Part shown: positions 36,103-44,982 of the stretch, piece after piece
Numbering within the stretch: the stretch's first letter is position 1
Layout: each line of letters opens with the position of its first letter
Source: Gluconacetobacter asukensis
Lineage (GTDB): Bacteria; Pseudomonadota; Alphaproteobacteria; Acetobacterales; Acetobacteraceae
DNA: 64,000 bases
Direction: 5' to 3'
NCBI RefSeq assembly: GCF_014174375.1
Contig: NZ_JABEQE010000001.1
Span: 468,084 to 532,083 of the forward strand
Made by a program: the position numbers and the translations under genes
Notes under the pieces: generated by a model
The model's input: only the letters and a program-made list of their open reading frames with translations
What the model was told of the DNA's origin: nothing
The model's database searches: none

Positions 36103-38490
36103 ATGAAAAATCGAAACGGGACGCCTCCCGTACTGACCATTACCGCCGGGATCTTCATCCTGATCGGCCTCTATCTGCTGGCCGGGGGCGCCTGGCTCGC
36201 CACGCTCGGCGGGTCGCCTTATTACGTCATCGCCGGCCTGGCGATGCTGGTCACGGCGGGGCTGCTGTTCCGTGGACGGCGCGAGGCCCTGTGGGTCTAC
36301 GCGCTGCTGCTGATCGGCACGATGGTCTGGGCGGTAAAGGAAGTCGGCTTCGATTTCTGGGCCCTCGCTCCGCGCGGCGACGTGCTGGTGCCGCTGGGCA
36401 TCTGGCTGCTGCTGCCGCCGGTCACGCGCCACCTCACCCCTGCCGGCGTGGCGACCGTCCTGCCGCTGCGCGCCTCCGTGGTCGCCGCGATCGCGGTCGT
36501 CGCCGGCGCCCTGCTCCAGGACCCGCAGGACAAGGCGGGCTCCCTGCCCCAACTCGCCAGCAACGCGCCCACGCCGGGCGACGCCACCGCGATGCCCGAT
36601 GAAGACTGGCAGGCCTATGGCCGCACCCAGTTCGGCGACCGTTTCAGCCCGCTGAAGCAGATCACCCCGGCCAACGCGCACGACCTGAAAGTCGCCTGGA
36701 CCTTCCGCACCGGCGACGTGAAGCGGCCCGACGATCCGGGCGAATTCACCGACGAGGTCACGCCGATCAAGATCCGCGACACGGTCTATCTGTGCTCGCC
36801 GCACCAGATCCTGTTCGCGCTGGACGCCGCGACCGGCAAGCTGAAGTGGAAATTCGATCCCAAGATCACGTACAACGCCACCTTCCAGCACATGACCTGC
36901 CGTGGCGTCTCTTATCATGAGACCCAGCCGGGCGCCGAGACGATCGACGGCGCGCAGGCCCCGAACGACTGCCCGCGCCGCATCTTCCTGCCGACCAATG
37001 ACGGCCATCTCTACGCACTGGACGCCGAGACCGGCGAACGCTGCGCCCATTTCGGCGATAACGGCGTGATCGACCTCCAGGAACACATGACGGTCCAGAC
37101 GCCGGGCTTCTACGAGGCCACGTCGCCGCCGGTCGTGACCGACAAGGCCGTCATCGTCTCGGGCGCGGTGATGGACAATTACTCGACGCATGAACCCTCG
37201 GGCGTCACCCGCGGCTTCGACGTCTATACCGGCCAGCTGATCTGGGCCTTCGACCCCAGCAACCCCGACCCGAACGAAATGCCGTCCGAGACGCATCATT
37301 TCGTCCCCAACTCGCCCAATTCCTGGATCGTGTCGTCCTACGACCCGAAACTGAACCTGATCTACATCCCCATGGGCGTGCAGACCCCCGACATCTGGGG
37401 CGGCAACCGCACCCCGGACGCCGAGCGCTATGCCAGTGCGATCGTGGCGCTGAACGCCGATACCGGCAAGCTGGCCTGGTCCTACCAGACCGTCCATCAT
37501 GATCTGTGGGACATGGATATCCCCGCCCAGCCCAGCCTGGTCGATATCCGCACCGCGTCGGGTGACATCGTGCCGGCGCTCTACGCCCCGGCCAAGACCG
37601 GCAACATCTTCGTGCTCGACCGCCGCACCGGCACGCTGATCGTCCCCGCGCCGGAGACCAAGGTGCCGCAGGGCCCGGCCCCGGGCGACCATCTCTCCCC
37701 CACCCAGCCCTTCTCGGAGCTGACCTTCCGTCCCAAGAACAACCTGACGGATGCCGACATGTGGGGCGGCACCATGTTCGACCAGCTCATGTGCCGCATC
37801 ATGTTCCACCAGTTGCGCTATGACGGCCCCTTCACCCCGCCGTCGCTGCAGGGCACGCTGGTGTTCCCGGGCAATCTGGGCATGTTCGAATGGGGCGGCC
37901 TGGCGGTCGATCCGCAGCGGCAGATCGCCATCGCCAACCCGATCGCCATCCCCTTCGTCTCGCGCCTGATCCCCCGTGGCCCCAACAACCCGGCCTCGCC
38001 GGACGGCTCCAAGCCCTCGGGCTCGGAAACCGGGGTCCAGCCGCAGTTCGGCGTGCCCTATGGCGTGACGCTCAACCCGTTCCTGTCGCCGCTGGGCCTG
38101 CCCTGCAAGCAGCCGGGCTGGGGCTATCTGGCCGGCATCGACCTGGCGACGAACAAGATCGTGTGGATGCACCGCAACGGCACGATCCGCGACAGCGCCC
38201 CGGTCCCCCTGCCCTTCAAGGTGGGCATCCCCAGCCTGGGCGGTCCGCTGACCACGGCGGGCGGCGTCGCCTTCCTGACCTCGACGGCCGATTATTATAT
38301 CCGCGCCTATGACGTCACCACCGGCCGCCAGCTCTGGCAGGACCGCCTGCCCGCAGGCGGCCAGTCGACCCCGATGAGCTATGCGGTCAATGGGCGTCAG
38401 TTCATCGTCACGGCCGATGGCGGCCACGGCTCGTTCGGTACCAAGCTGGGCGATTACGTGGTGGCCTACGCCCTGCCGGAGGCCCACTGA
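36103..38490 (+). CDS. gcd: membrane-bound PQQ-dependent glucose dehydrogenase
   Basis: The 795-residue protein matches the E. coli Gcd length. Residues 1 to about 140 contain five membrane segments, and the rest is a periplasmic eight-bladed PQQ propeller. Recognisable motifs are WQAYGRTQFGDRFSPLKQIT, LDAATGKLKWKFDPK, YQTVHHDLWDMDIPAQPSL and WGGTMFDQLMCRIMFH. It oxidises glucose to glucono-lactone in the periplasm and passes electrons to ubiquinone. Gluconate formed could enter by the GntP permease at 4978. The gene is followed by a 259-base gap and then by the AldFGH-like trio. Confidence 0.95.
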   Translation: MKNRNGTPPVLTITAGIFILIGLYLLAGGAWLATLGGSPYYVIAGLAMLVTAGLLFRGRREALWVYALLLIGTMVWAVKEVGFDFWALAPRGDVLVPLGIWLLLPPVTRHLTPAGVATVLPLRASVVAAIAVVAGALLQDPQDKAGSLPQLASNAPTPGDATAMPDEDWQAYGRTQFGDRFSPLKQITPANAHDLKVAWTFRTGDVKRPDDPGEFTDEVTPIKIRDTVYLCSPHQILFALDAATGKLKWKFDPKITYNATFQHMTCRGVSYHETQPGAETIDGAQAPNDCPRRIFLPTNDGHLYALDAETGERCAHFGDNGVIDLQEHMTVQTPGFYEATSPPVVTDKAVIVSGAVMDNYSTHEPSGVTRGFDVYTGQLIWAFDPSNPDPNEMPSETHHFVPNSPNSWIVSSYDPKLNLIYIPMGVQTPDIWGGNRTPDAERYASAIVALNADTGKLAWSYQTVHHDLWDMDIPAQPSLVDIRTASGDIVPALYAPAKTGNIFVLDRRTGTLIVPAPETKVPQGPAPGDHLSPTQPFSELTFRPKNNLTDADMWGGTMFDQLMCRIMFHQLRYDGPFTPPSLQGTLVFPGNLGMFEWGGLAVDPQRQIAIANPIAIPFVSRLIPRGPNNPASPDGSKPSGSETGVQPQFGVPYGVTLNPFLSPLGLPCKQPGWGYLAGIDLATNKIVWMHRNGTIRDSAPVPLPFKVGIPSLGGPLTTAGGVAFLTSTADYYIRAYDVTTGRQLWQDRLPAGGQSTPMSYAVNGRQFIVTADGGHGSFGTKLGDYVVAYALPEAH

Positions 38491-38749
38491 CCGTCAACCC
38501 TCTGCCTGTGGCGAAATTATCAATAATTTGTGATTGTTAAAATTCACGGTTTATTGATTAAGATTTTGTCACAATGCTTCCGACAGGTTGCAGGCTGCCG
38601 GGCGGCTCCATAAGAGGGGGCCGCCCGGCACAAGACGGACAGGGATGGAAACCCGCTTTTCATGCCCGGAGGTCCGCACATACGGCGACCTGCCACCGCG
38701 CATGACAGAGGGGTGACACCATGCGGCTTCCATCCACCAGAGATCCTTC
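38491..38749. promoter_or_regulatory. gcd-cytochrome intergenic region with hairpin
   Basis: The first 90 bases after gcd are AT-rich and could hold a promoter for the downstream operon. A 10- to 11-base GC stem (38596-38606 with 38620-38630) with a 13-base loop lies in the middle; lacking a T-run, it may be an RNA leader or terminator. Confidence 0.45.
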
Positions 38750-40096
38750 ATGATCGGCCGCACCGCCATCCTGCGCCTCGCCGCCGGCGCGGTCGGCCTC
38801 GGCGCGATCGCCGGCGTCGGCTTCCTGGCCTATGCGCTGCATCCCGCCATCGCCCCGATCGCGCCACCAGCCGCCACCAGCTTCTCCGCCGAGAGCATCG
38901 AGCGCGGACGCGTCCTCGCCGCCGGCGGCTATTGCGCGGAATGCCATACAAGGCGCGACGGGCAGCCGGGCATCCCCCTGGCCGGCGACTACGCCATGGC
39001 CACACCGTTCGGCACCATCTATTCCAGCAACATCACGCCAGACGCCCAGACCGGCATCGGGCGCTGGTCGCTGGCCGCCTTCACCCGCGCCATGCGCTAC
39101 GGCGTGTCGCGTGACGGCGCCAACCTGTTCCCAGCCTTCCCGTTCGATCATTTCACGCACATGACCGACGGCGACATCTCCGACGTCTATGCGTATCTGA
39201 TGGCGCAGAAGCCGGTGCATTCGGTCAAGCGCGAGAACACGCTCCCCTTCCCGTTCAACATGCGCATCCTCCAGGCCGGCTGGAAGCTGATGTTCCTCCA
39301 TCCGGGCGCCTACCAGAACGACCCGGCGCATGACGCGCAGTGGAATCGCGGTGCCTACCTCGCCGAGGGGCTGAGCCATTGCAGCGCCTGCCACACCCCG
39401 CGCAACGCGATGGGTGCGGAAAAGGCCGGCGCCCCCTATGACGGCGCCCCGGTCGATAACTGGATCGCCCCGCCGCTCAACGCCACCAACCCCACCCCCG
39501 TCACCTGGACGGAAGACGAATTCTTCCAGTATCTGCGCTACGGCGTCGCCCCGCTGCACGGCAGCGCCGCCGGCCCGATGTCCCCCGTGGTCCATGGCGG
39601 CCTGAGCGAGATGCCGGAAGCCGACGTGCGGGCCATCGCCCACTACCTGGCCAATATCGACCACGCCGACGCCCGCCAGCCCGGCGACGCCCAGCACCTG
39701 ACGGCGGCGATGGCCAGCTCGACCCGCGACCTGACGACGCCGCAGACGTCGGACCCCGACGCACGGCTCTATCAGGCCGCCTGCTCGGCCTGCCACGCCA
39801 ATACCGGCGCCAAGCCGGTGCTGGGCCGCCCCGAACTGGCCCTGAACAACGCGCTGTGGCTGGATGAGCCGACCAACCTCTATCAGGTCATCCTGCGCGG
39901 CATCGGCACCGAGGAAGGACAGGCGGGCATCACCATGCCCAGCTTCTACCATGCGCTGACCGATGCCGACCTGGCGCGCCTCGCCGCCTATCTGCGCCGC
40001 ACCCGCACCACCCTGCCGCCCTGGACCGACCTGGAGAAGAAAGCCGCCGCCGTCCGCGCGACGCTTCCCGCCCCGCCGGTCGCCGCGTCCCATTGA
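38750..40096 (+). CDS. membrane-bound triple-haem cytochrome c subunit of a periplasmic dehydrogenase
   Basis: The 448-residue protein has an N-terminal signal or anchor segment ([24 protein letters not shown]) and three c-type haem sites: Cys62-Cys65-His66, Cys211-Cys214-His215 and Cys345-Cys348-His349. This is the layout of the cytochrome subunits of acetic acid bacterial alcohol, gluconate and aldehyde dehydrogenases, which pass electrons to ubiquinone. It heads an operon with the Fe-S and molybdopterin subunits, so it most likely serves as their electron-transfer subunit (AldF-like). Confidence 0.9.
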   Translation: MIGRTAILRLAAGAVGLGAIAGVGFLAYALHPAIAPIAPPAATSFSAESIERGRVLAAGGYCAECHTRRDGQPGIPLAGDYAMATPFGTIYSSNITPDAQTGIGRWSLAAFTRAMRYGVSRDGANLFPAFPFDHFTHMTDGDISDVYAYLMAQKPVHSVKRENTLPFPFNMRILQAGWKLMFLHPGAYQNDPAHDAQWNRGAYLAEGLSHCSACHTPRNAMGAEKAGAPYDGAPVDNWIAPPLNATNPTPVTWTEDEFFQYLRYGVAPLHGSAAGPMSPVVHGGLSEMPEADVRAIAHYLANIDHADARQPGDAQHLTAAMASSTRDLTTPQTSDPDARLYQAACSACHANTGAKPVLGRPELALNNALWLDEPTNLYQVILRGIGTEEGQAGITMPSFYHALTDADLARLAAYLRRTRTTLPPWTDLEKKAAAVRATLPAPPVAASH

Positions 40097-40124
40097 GAAC
40101 CCCATTGAGAAACGGAGTCCCGAC

Positions 40125-40598
40125 ATGACGAGTTTTCGGCTCAATGGCCAAGACGTATCGGTCGACGTTCCCGACGACACCCCGCTCCTGTGGGTGATCC
40201 GTGACGAAGTCGGCCTCACCGGCACCAAGTTCGGCTGCGGCATCGGCATGTGCGGCGCGTGCACCGTGCATGTGGGCGGCCGCGCCACCCGCTCCTGCAT
40301 CACGCCGGTCTCGGCCGTACAGGGCGCGGAGATCACGACCATCGAGGGTCTGGACCCGGCGGGCAACCACCCGGTGCAGGAAGCCTGGAAGGATCTCCAG
40401 GTCCCGCAATGCGGCTACTGCCAGTCCGGCCAGATCATGCAGGCCGCCAGCCTGCTGCACGACTACCCGCAGCCGACCGACGAGGATATCGACGCCGTCA
40501 TGGGCGGCTCGCTGTGCCGCTGCATGACCTATATCCGCATTCGCGACGCCATCAAGAAGGCCGCTGCGGCCACGCGGGGAGAACCGTCCAATGGGTAA
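40125..40598 (+). CDS. [2Fe-2S] small subunit of molybdopterin dehydrogenase (AldG/IorA-like)
   Basis: The 157-residue protein starts at the ATG at 40125, 28 bases after the cytochrome stop. It carries a plant-type [2Fe-2S] cluster (Cys38, Cys43, Cys46, Cys58) and a second cluster of the xanthine oxidase type (Cys96, Cys99, Cys131, Cys133 in CGYCQSG and SLCRCM). This is the two-cluster small subunit of isoquinoline oxidoreductase and membrane aldehyde dehydrogenase. It overlaps the large-subunit start by eight bases. Confidence 0.93.
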   Translation: MTSFRLNGQDVSVDVPDDTPLLWVIRDEVGLTGTKFGCGIGMCGACTVHVGGRATRSCITPVSAVQGAEITTIEGLDPAGNHPVQEAWKDLQVPQCGYCQSGQIMQAASLLHDYPQPTDEDIDAVMGGSLCRCMTYIRIRDAIKKAAAATRGEPSNG

Positions 40599-42918
40599 GC
40601 TCGGTCGGATGGGACTCGGCCAGCGGGCCGGCAACGAGGCCGCGAACGGCCTCTCGCGGCGCGGTTTCCTGATGGCGGCCGTGGGCGCGGGCGTCATGTT
40701 CGGCTTCCCCGCCGCCCGCGCCGCCCAGCAGTTCGTCACACCCGGCCTGCCCGGCGACGGCGCGTTCGAGCCCACCATCTGGTGCGCCATCGCGCCCGAC
40801 GGCACCATCACCGTCAACATCATCCGCGCCGAAATGGGCCAGCATGTCGGCACCGCCCTGGCCCGCATCATCGCCGACGAGATGAACGCGGACTGGGACC
40901 GCGTGAAGATCAATTACGTGGACAGCGACCCGAAATGGGGCCTGATGGTCACCGGCGGAAGCTGGTCGGTGTGGATGACATGGGACGTCTTCCGCCAGGC
41001 CGGCGCCGCCGCCCGCCTCGCCCTGACCGATGCCGGCGCCACCCTGCTCGGCGTCCCCGCCGCCCAGTGCACCACCCGCGACGGCATGGTGATCGCCGGC
41101 ACCAAGAGCATCAGCTACGGCGACATCGTGGCCCGCGCCCACCCCACGCGCAGCTTCACGCCCGATGAGCTGGCCAAGCTGCCGCTGAAACCGGCCAGCG
41201 AACGCCACCTGATCGGCAACGAGGCGCTGAAGGCGCTGGATATCCCGGCCAAGACCAACGGCACCGCCATCTACGGCATCGACGCCAAGGTCGAAGGCAT
41301 GGTCTATGCCCGCCCCAAGATGCCGCCCACCCGCTACGGCTCGCGCGTGCGTTCGGTCGATGACAGCGCCGCCCGCACCATCAAGGGCTACCAGCGCTAT
41401 CTGGTGATCGAGGACCCGTCGGAGGTCGTACAGGGCTGGGTGGTCGCCATCGCCAGCACCTACAGCGCCGCGATCCGCGCCGCCGACCTGCTGAAGGTCG
41501 ACTGGACGCCCGGCGAGACGATCAACGTCTCCGAAAAGGACATTATCGACCACGGCCGCACCCAGATCGACCGCAAGGATGGCGGCGTGATGGTGTTCGA
41601 CGACAAGGGCGTGGATTCCACCTTCGCCGCCGCCGCCTCCACCTTCTCGCAGGATTACACCTGCGCCTCGGTGATGCACTACCAGCTCGAACCCACCAAC
41701 GCGCTGGCGTTCGAGAAAGACGGCATCTTCGAAATCCACGCCGGCAACCAGTGGCAGTCGCTGATCCTGCCGACACTGGCCAAGGCGCTCGACCGGCCGG
41801 AGAAGAGCATCGTCCTGCGCAGCTACCTGCTGGGCGGCGGTTTCGGCCGCCGGCTGAACGGCGACTACATGATCCCGGCGGCCCTGGCGTCGAAGGCACT
41901 GGGCAAGCCCGTCAAGCTGATCCTGACGCGCTCGGACGACATGCAGTTCGATTCCTTCCGCTCGCCCTCGATCCAGCGCATCCGCGTCGCCTTCGACGGC
42001 CAGAAGGCGATCACGGCCATGGAGTACCACGCCTCCGCCGGCTGGCCGACGCAGGTGATGGCGGCCGCCTTCATGTCCAAGGGCGTGGACGGCAAGCCGT
42101 ACGACCCGTTCGCCATCGCCGGCGGCGATCATTGGTACGAGGTCGGGCCGCTGCGCGTCCGCGCGCTGTCCAACGATCTCGCCAACCGCACCTTCCGCCC
42201 CGGCTGGCTGCGCTCGGTCAGCCCCGGCTGGGTGAGCTGGGGTCTGGAATCCTCATGGGATGAAATCGCCCATATCCAGGGCAAGGACCCGGTCCAGTTC
42301 CGGCTGGAGCACCTCACCGGCGCCGGCCGCAACAAGGGCGAGGCGCCCGATTCCACCGGCGGCGCCCTGCGCCAGGCCGCCGTCGTCCGCCGCGTGGCGG
42401 AAAAGGCGGGCTGGGGCCGCACCCTGCCCAAGGACACCGCCCTGGGCATCGCCACCACCTTCGGCCAGGAACGCGGCATGCCGACCTGGATCGCCTGCGC
42501 CGCCCAGGTCCATGTCGACCGCGCCACCGGCATCGTGCGCTGCCAGAAACTGACGATCGTGGTCGATGCCGGCACCATCGTCGATCCCGACGGCGCCCGC
42601 GCCCAGACCGAGGGCGCGGCCCTGTGGGGCCTGAGCATGGCATTGTTCGAGGGTTCGGAGATCGTCGGCGGCCTGCCCCGCGACCGCAACCTCAACACCT
42701 ACACCCCGCTGCGCATCGCCGACGTGCCGGAGATGGAAATCGAATTCCTCCCCAGCACCGAAAAACCGACCGGCCTGGGCGAACCCGGCACCACGGTCGT
42801 CGCCCCCGCCATCGGCAATGCGATCTTCAACGCCGTGGGCGTGCGCATGCGCCACCTGCCGATCCGCCCGGCAGACGTGCTGCGCGCATTGAAGGAAAAG
42901 GGTAGCGCCGCCACCTGA
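40591..42918 (+). CDS. molybdopterin-binding large subunit, aldehyde dehydrogenase / isoquinoline 1-oxidoreductase type
   Basis: The 775-residue protein has a twin-arginine signal ([23 protein letters not shown]), so the folded complex is exported. It belongs to the xanthine oxidase family: GGGFGRR at 415-421 binds the cofactor, and the catalytic glutamate is Glu731 in GLGEPGTT. With the preceding cytochrome and Fe-S genes this is the AldFGH arrangement used by acetic acid bacteria to oxidise aldehydes to acids; an isoquinoline-type N-heterocycle oxidase is the main alternative. Convergent with the next gene across two strong hairpins. Confidence 0.9.
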   Translation: MGKLGRMGLGQRAGNEAANGLSRRGFLMAAVGAGVMFGFPAARAAQQFVTPGLPGDGAFEPTIWCAIAPDGTITVNIIRAEMGQHVGTALARIIADEMNADWDRVKINYVDSDPKWGLMVTGGSWSVWMTWDVFRQAGAAARLALTDAGATLLGVPAAQCTTRDGMVIAGTKSISYGDIVARAHPTRSFTPDELAKLPLKPASERHLIGNEALKALDIPAKTNGTAIYGIDAKVEGMVYARPKMPPTRYGSRVRSVDDSAARTIKGYQRYLVIEDPSEVVQGWVVAIASTYSAAIRAADLLKVDWTPGETINVSEKDIIDHGRTQIDRKDGGVMVFDDKGVDSTFAAAASTFSQDYTCASVMHYQLEPTNALAFEKDGIFEIHAGNQWQSLILPTLAKALDRPEKSIVLRSYLLGGGFGRRLNGDYMIPAALASKALGKPVKLILTRSDDMQFDSFRSPSIQRIRVAFDGQKAITAMEYHASAGWPTQVMAAAFMSKGVDGKPYDPFAIAGGDHWYEVGPLRVRALSNDLANRTFRPGWLRSVSPGWVSWGLESSWDEIAHIQGKDPVQFRLEHLTGAGRNKGEAPDSTGGALRQAAVVRRVAEKAGWGRTLPKDTALGIATTFGQERGMPTWIACAAQVHVDRATGIVRCQKLTIVVDAGTIVDPDGARAQTEGAALWGLSMALFEGSEIVGGLPRDRNLNTYTPLRIADVPEMEIEFLPSTEKPTGLGEPGTTVVAPAIGNAIFNAVGVRMRHLPIRPADVLRALKEKGSAAT

Positions 42919-42924
42919 CGCCGC

Positions 42925-42954
42925 CCCGGTTCGAACAGAGCCGTTCGAACCGGG
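42925..42954. terminator. hairpin, first of a pair
   Basis: A perfect 12-base stem (42925-42936 with 42943-42954) with a six-base loop follows seven bases after the molybdopterin subunit stop codon. It lacks a T-run but stands at a convergent gene junction. Confidence 0.65.
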
Positions 42955-42961
42955 CCCCTCG

Positions 42962-42999
42962 GGAGACGCGCGCCGGGAGGATTGCCCGCGCGCGTCTCC
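42962..42999. terminator. hairpin, second of a pair
   Basis: A perfect 12-base stem (42962-42973 with 42988-42999) with a 14-base loop abuts the stop codon of the minus-strand gene at 43002. With the previous hairpin it probably blocks transcription from both sides. Confidence 0.65.
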
Positions 43000-43001
43000 G
43001 C

Positions 43002-44027
43002 TCAGGCCCTCAGCTCGGCCCCGGCCTTCGCCCGCTTCAGCATCATTCCATTAGCCAGCTTGAACAATTTATACGGAACGATCTGCCGCGACACTTCCGT
43101 CCGGACCAGCGGCGACAGGCCGAAACCGGCCAGAAACTTCGCGCTGCTGACCGATCCATAGCTGTCGAAATCGAATGTCAGCCCCATCCGGTCGGCCAGT
43201 TCGATGGATTTCCAGAGCAGCAGCGCATTCACCCCGCCGACCCCGCAGGACAGATCGCGCGCCGACTGCCAGAAATACGCGTTGACCGCCCCCCAGACGA
43301 TAATAACGGCCGCGACGCTTTTCCCATCCCGGTTCCGCGCCGTTACGATGACGGCCTGATTTCTCGCCCTGGCGGCATTGAAGATGCGCTCCATCGTCTG
43401 GAAGTCATTTTTGTTTTCCTTCTCCGACTTGTTCAACAGCGACAGCCGCACAAAATCGGAAAAATCATACCCGTACTCGACCGAAACCTGCTGCTGCGCC
43501 GACCGTATGACATTTCTCGTCTTCTGGTCGCAGTTCTTCCATATCGCCTGAATATCAGAAGGATATGGAACACGAAATGTAAACTGCTCCTCGCAGCTGA
43601 AATCCTGCAACGAAAAGCCGAAGGTGGATTCGTCACCGGGCGGAAGCCTGATCCGGATACTGTCATGCCGGGGCAGGCGCCCGACAAGTTCCTCGATCAG
43701 GTTTCGGACATTCTGCGCATGCTTGAAAGGCTTCGATGGCGGAAGATAAAAGGTCGGCCCCAGGGTCCGCGTATAGATCGGCATGCCGATACACGTAAAA
43801 CCCATCCTTTTCGACAGGAACAGCGGCATGCTCAGCCGCAGGACCCCAGCGTGCCGGATCTCCAGAATTTCAAAATTTCCATTGGTGGCGGCATCCATCC
43901 ACCATTCTTCGTTGAACGGATCGGGATGCTTCGCATTCCTGGGCCCAAGACATACCGAAAACAGGATATCAGGATCAGTATTTTCTTTATTTCCATTAAA
44001 CAGAGCACGAGGCAGGTTAATTGACAT
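43002..44027 (-). CDS. GNAT/FemAB-like acyltransferase (BioF2/CelD type), probably polysaccharide-related
   Basis: The product has about 341 residues from the ATG at 44027 (MSINLPRALFNGN); a GTG three codons earlier is possible. The C-terminal half reads like the acetyltransferase fold of BioF2/CelD and FemAB proteins, with IWKNCDQKTRNVIRSAQQQV followed by AVIIVWGAVNAYFWQSARD and GVGGVNALLLWKSIELA. Such proteins often transfer acyl or aminoacyl groups in surface polysaccharide or lipid modification. The gene is lower in GC than its neighbours and its upstream region is AT-rich, which suggests acquisition by transfer. Substrate unknown. Confidence 0.72.
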   Translation of the reverse strand: MSINLPRALFNGNKENTDPDILFSVCLGPRNAKHPDPFNEEWWMDAATNGNFEILEIRHAGVLRLSMPLFLSKRMGFTCIGMPIYTRTLGPTFYLPPSKPFKHAQNVRNLIEELVGRLPRHDSIRIRLPPGDESTFGFSLQDFSCEEQFTFRVPYPSDIQAIWKNCDQKTRNVIRSAQQQVSVEYGYDFSDFVRLSLLNKSEKENKNDFQTMERIFNAARARNQAVIVTARNRDGKSVAAVIIVWGAVNAYFWQSARDLSCGVGGVNALLLWKSIELADRMGLTFDFDSYGSVSSAKFLAGFGLSPLVRTEVSRQIVPYKLFKLANGMMLKRAKAGAELRA

Positions 44028-44365
44028 TTTTGCCACTCATTAGTTAATATTTTGATTATTATTAGTTATAATAAACAAAAAGACACAATCAATTGATGGT
44101 TATATTCCCGTTATATTTTCATCCATCATACAGTCCTGTTACAAATACCCACCTGTTACAAATACCCCTCAGCCCCTCCCTGCCCCGACGGACAAAAAGC
44201 TTGTTTGAAAAATGCGCGCCGGATCACCACCAGCGCGCATGTCCAGACGGGCCCTTACAAAGGAACGACGCCATCCCCCCATTGGTTGCCGCTCCCGCAT
44301 CCCCACGAAGGTGATTTGTGGGCGGTCAGATCCCATCATCACGCGATGATGATCGCCGGCCTGCA
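44028..44365. other. AT-rich intergenic region with a 17-base tandem repeat
   Basis: This gap upstream of the acyltransferase gene is AT-rich to about 44160. A 17-base unit beginning CCTGTTACAAATACCC occurs twice in tandem (44135-44151 and 44152-44168) with one mismatch. From about 44205 to 44245 the sequence resembles one arm of the R4-R6 repeats and may be a remnant copy. No gene was seen. Confidence 0.5.
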
Positions 44366-44490
44366 GAGGCTGTTTCAAAAGCTCCGATGGTGAGTGGAAG
44401 CGTGGCGCCAGCCACGCGTCTGGCGGTGGTTTTTGAACATCGGGGCGGAGCGCAGGAAACCGCCACCAGCGGGGCTTTTGCAACAGCCTC
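44366..44490. repeat. intergenic palindromic repeat R3 (125 bp, shortened core)
   Basis: R3 has the same ends as R1 and R2 (GAGGCTGTTTCAAAAG left, CTTTTGCAACAGCCTC right, one mismatch) but lacks most of the central core after CATCGGGGCGGAGCG. It abuts the stop codon of the gene ending at 44491. Confidence 0.85.
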
Positions 44491-44982
44491 CTATCGCGAC
44501 GGCACCACGCGCCCGAAGACCAACACCCCCACCACACGCCGCCCATCCTCCGACAGAACGGTCATGACCAGCCGCGCCCGGTCCGCGGACAGCGCCCAGC
44601 GCGTCACGACGACCCGCGCCGTATCGCCGGCCCTGACCCCGTGCGTCACCACCAGCACCGGCCCCTCCCGCCGTGCCGCGACGGTGCGCAGCGTGCTGGT
44701 CCCCAGCACGGTCCGCTCCGGAAGCGTCACAACGCGGCCATCGGTCGGCAGTTCGAGCGTCAGATGCTGCACCCGCCCCCGCGCCGTCGCGACGATGACA
44801 TCCGTGATACGCTCCCCCCGGTCGATGATCGTATCCGTCCGCGCCTCCGGCTCCTGAAGATCGCGATAATCGCTTTCTTCTTCGTCCAGGCACCATATTC
44901 CCGAAAACCCGTCCGGCTCCCGCCCATAAGAAGGCAGGCCGAGGCAAGCGACGAACAGGACAATCAGAACGCTTTTCATCAT
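44491..44982 (-). CDS. small secreted protein of the mannosidase operon, function unknown
   Basis: The 163-residue product starts at the ATG at 44982, whose ATGA overlaps the stop of the GH92 gene. A signal peptide (MMKSVLIVLFVACLGLPSYG) indicates export. The mature part begins FSGIWCLDEEESDY, similar in pattern to the first strand of small lipocalin-like secreted proteins, and then alternates beta-strand-like segments. No enzyme motif was seen. Co-translation with the mannosidase suggests a role in the same process, for example ligand binding, but that is inference. Confidence 0.72.
   Translation of the reverse strand: MMKSVLIVLFVACLGLPSYGREPDGFSGIWCLDEEESDYRDLQEPEARTDTIIDRGERITDVIVATARGRVQHLTLELPTDGRVVTLPERTVLGTSTLRTVAARREGPVLVVTHGVRAGDTARVVVTRWALSADRARLVMTVLSEDGRRVVGVLVFGRVVPSR

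Noticed and set aside
34455..38487. Long minus-strand open frames opposite the polyol dehydrogenase and gcd genes
   Set aside because: They are low-complexity shadows; the plus-strand products match well-known enzymes over full length.
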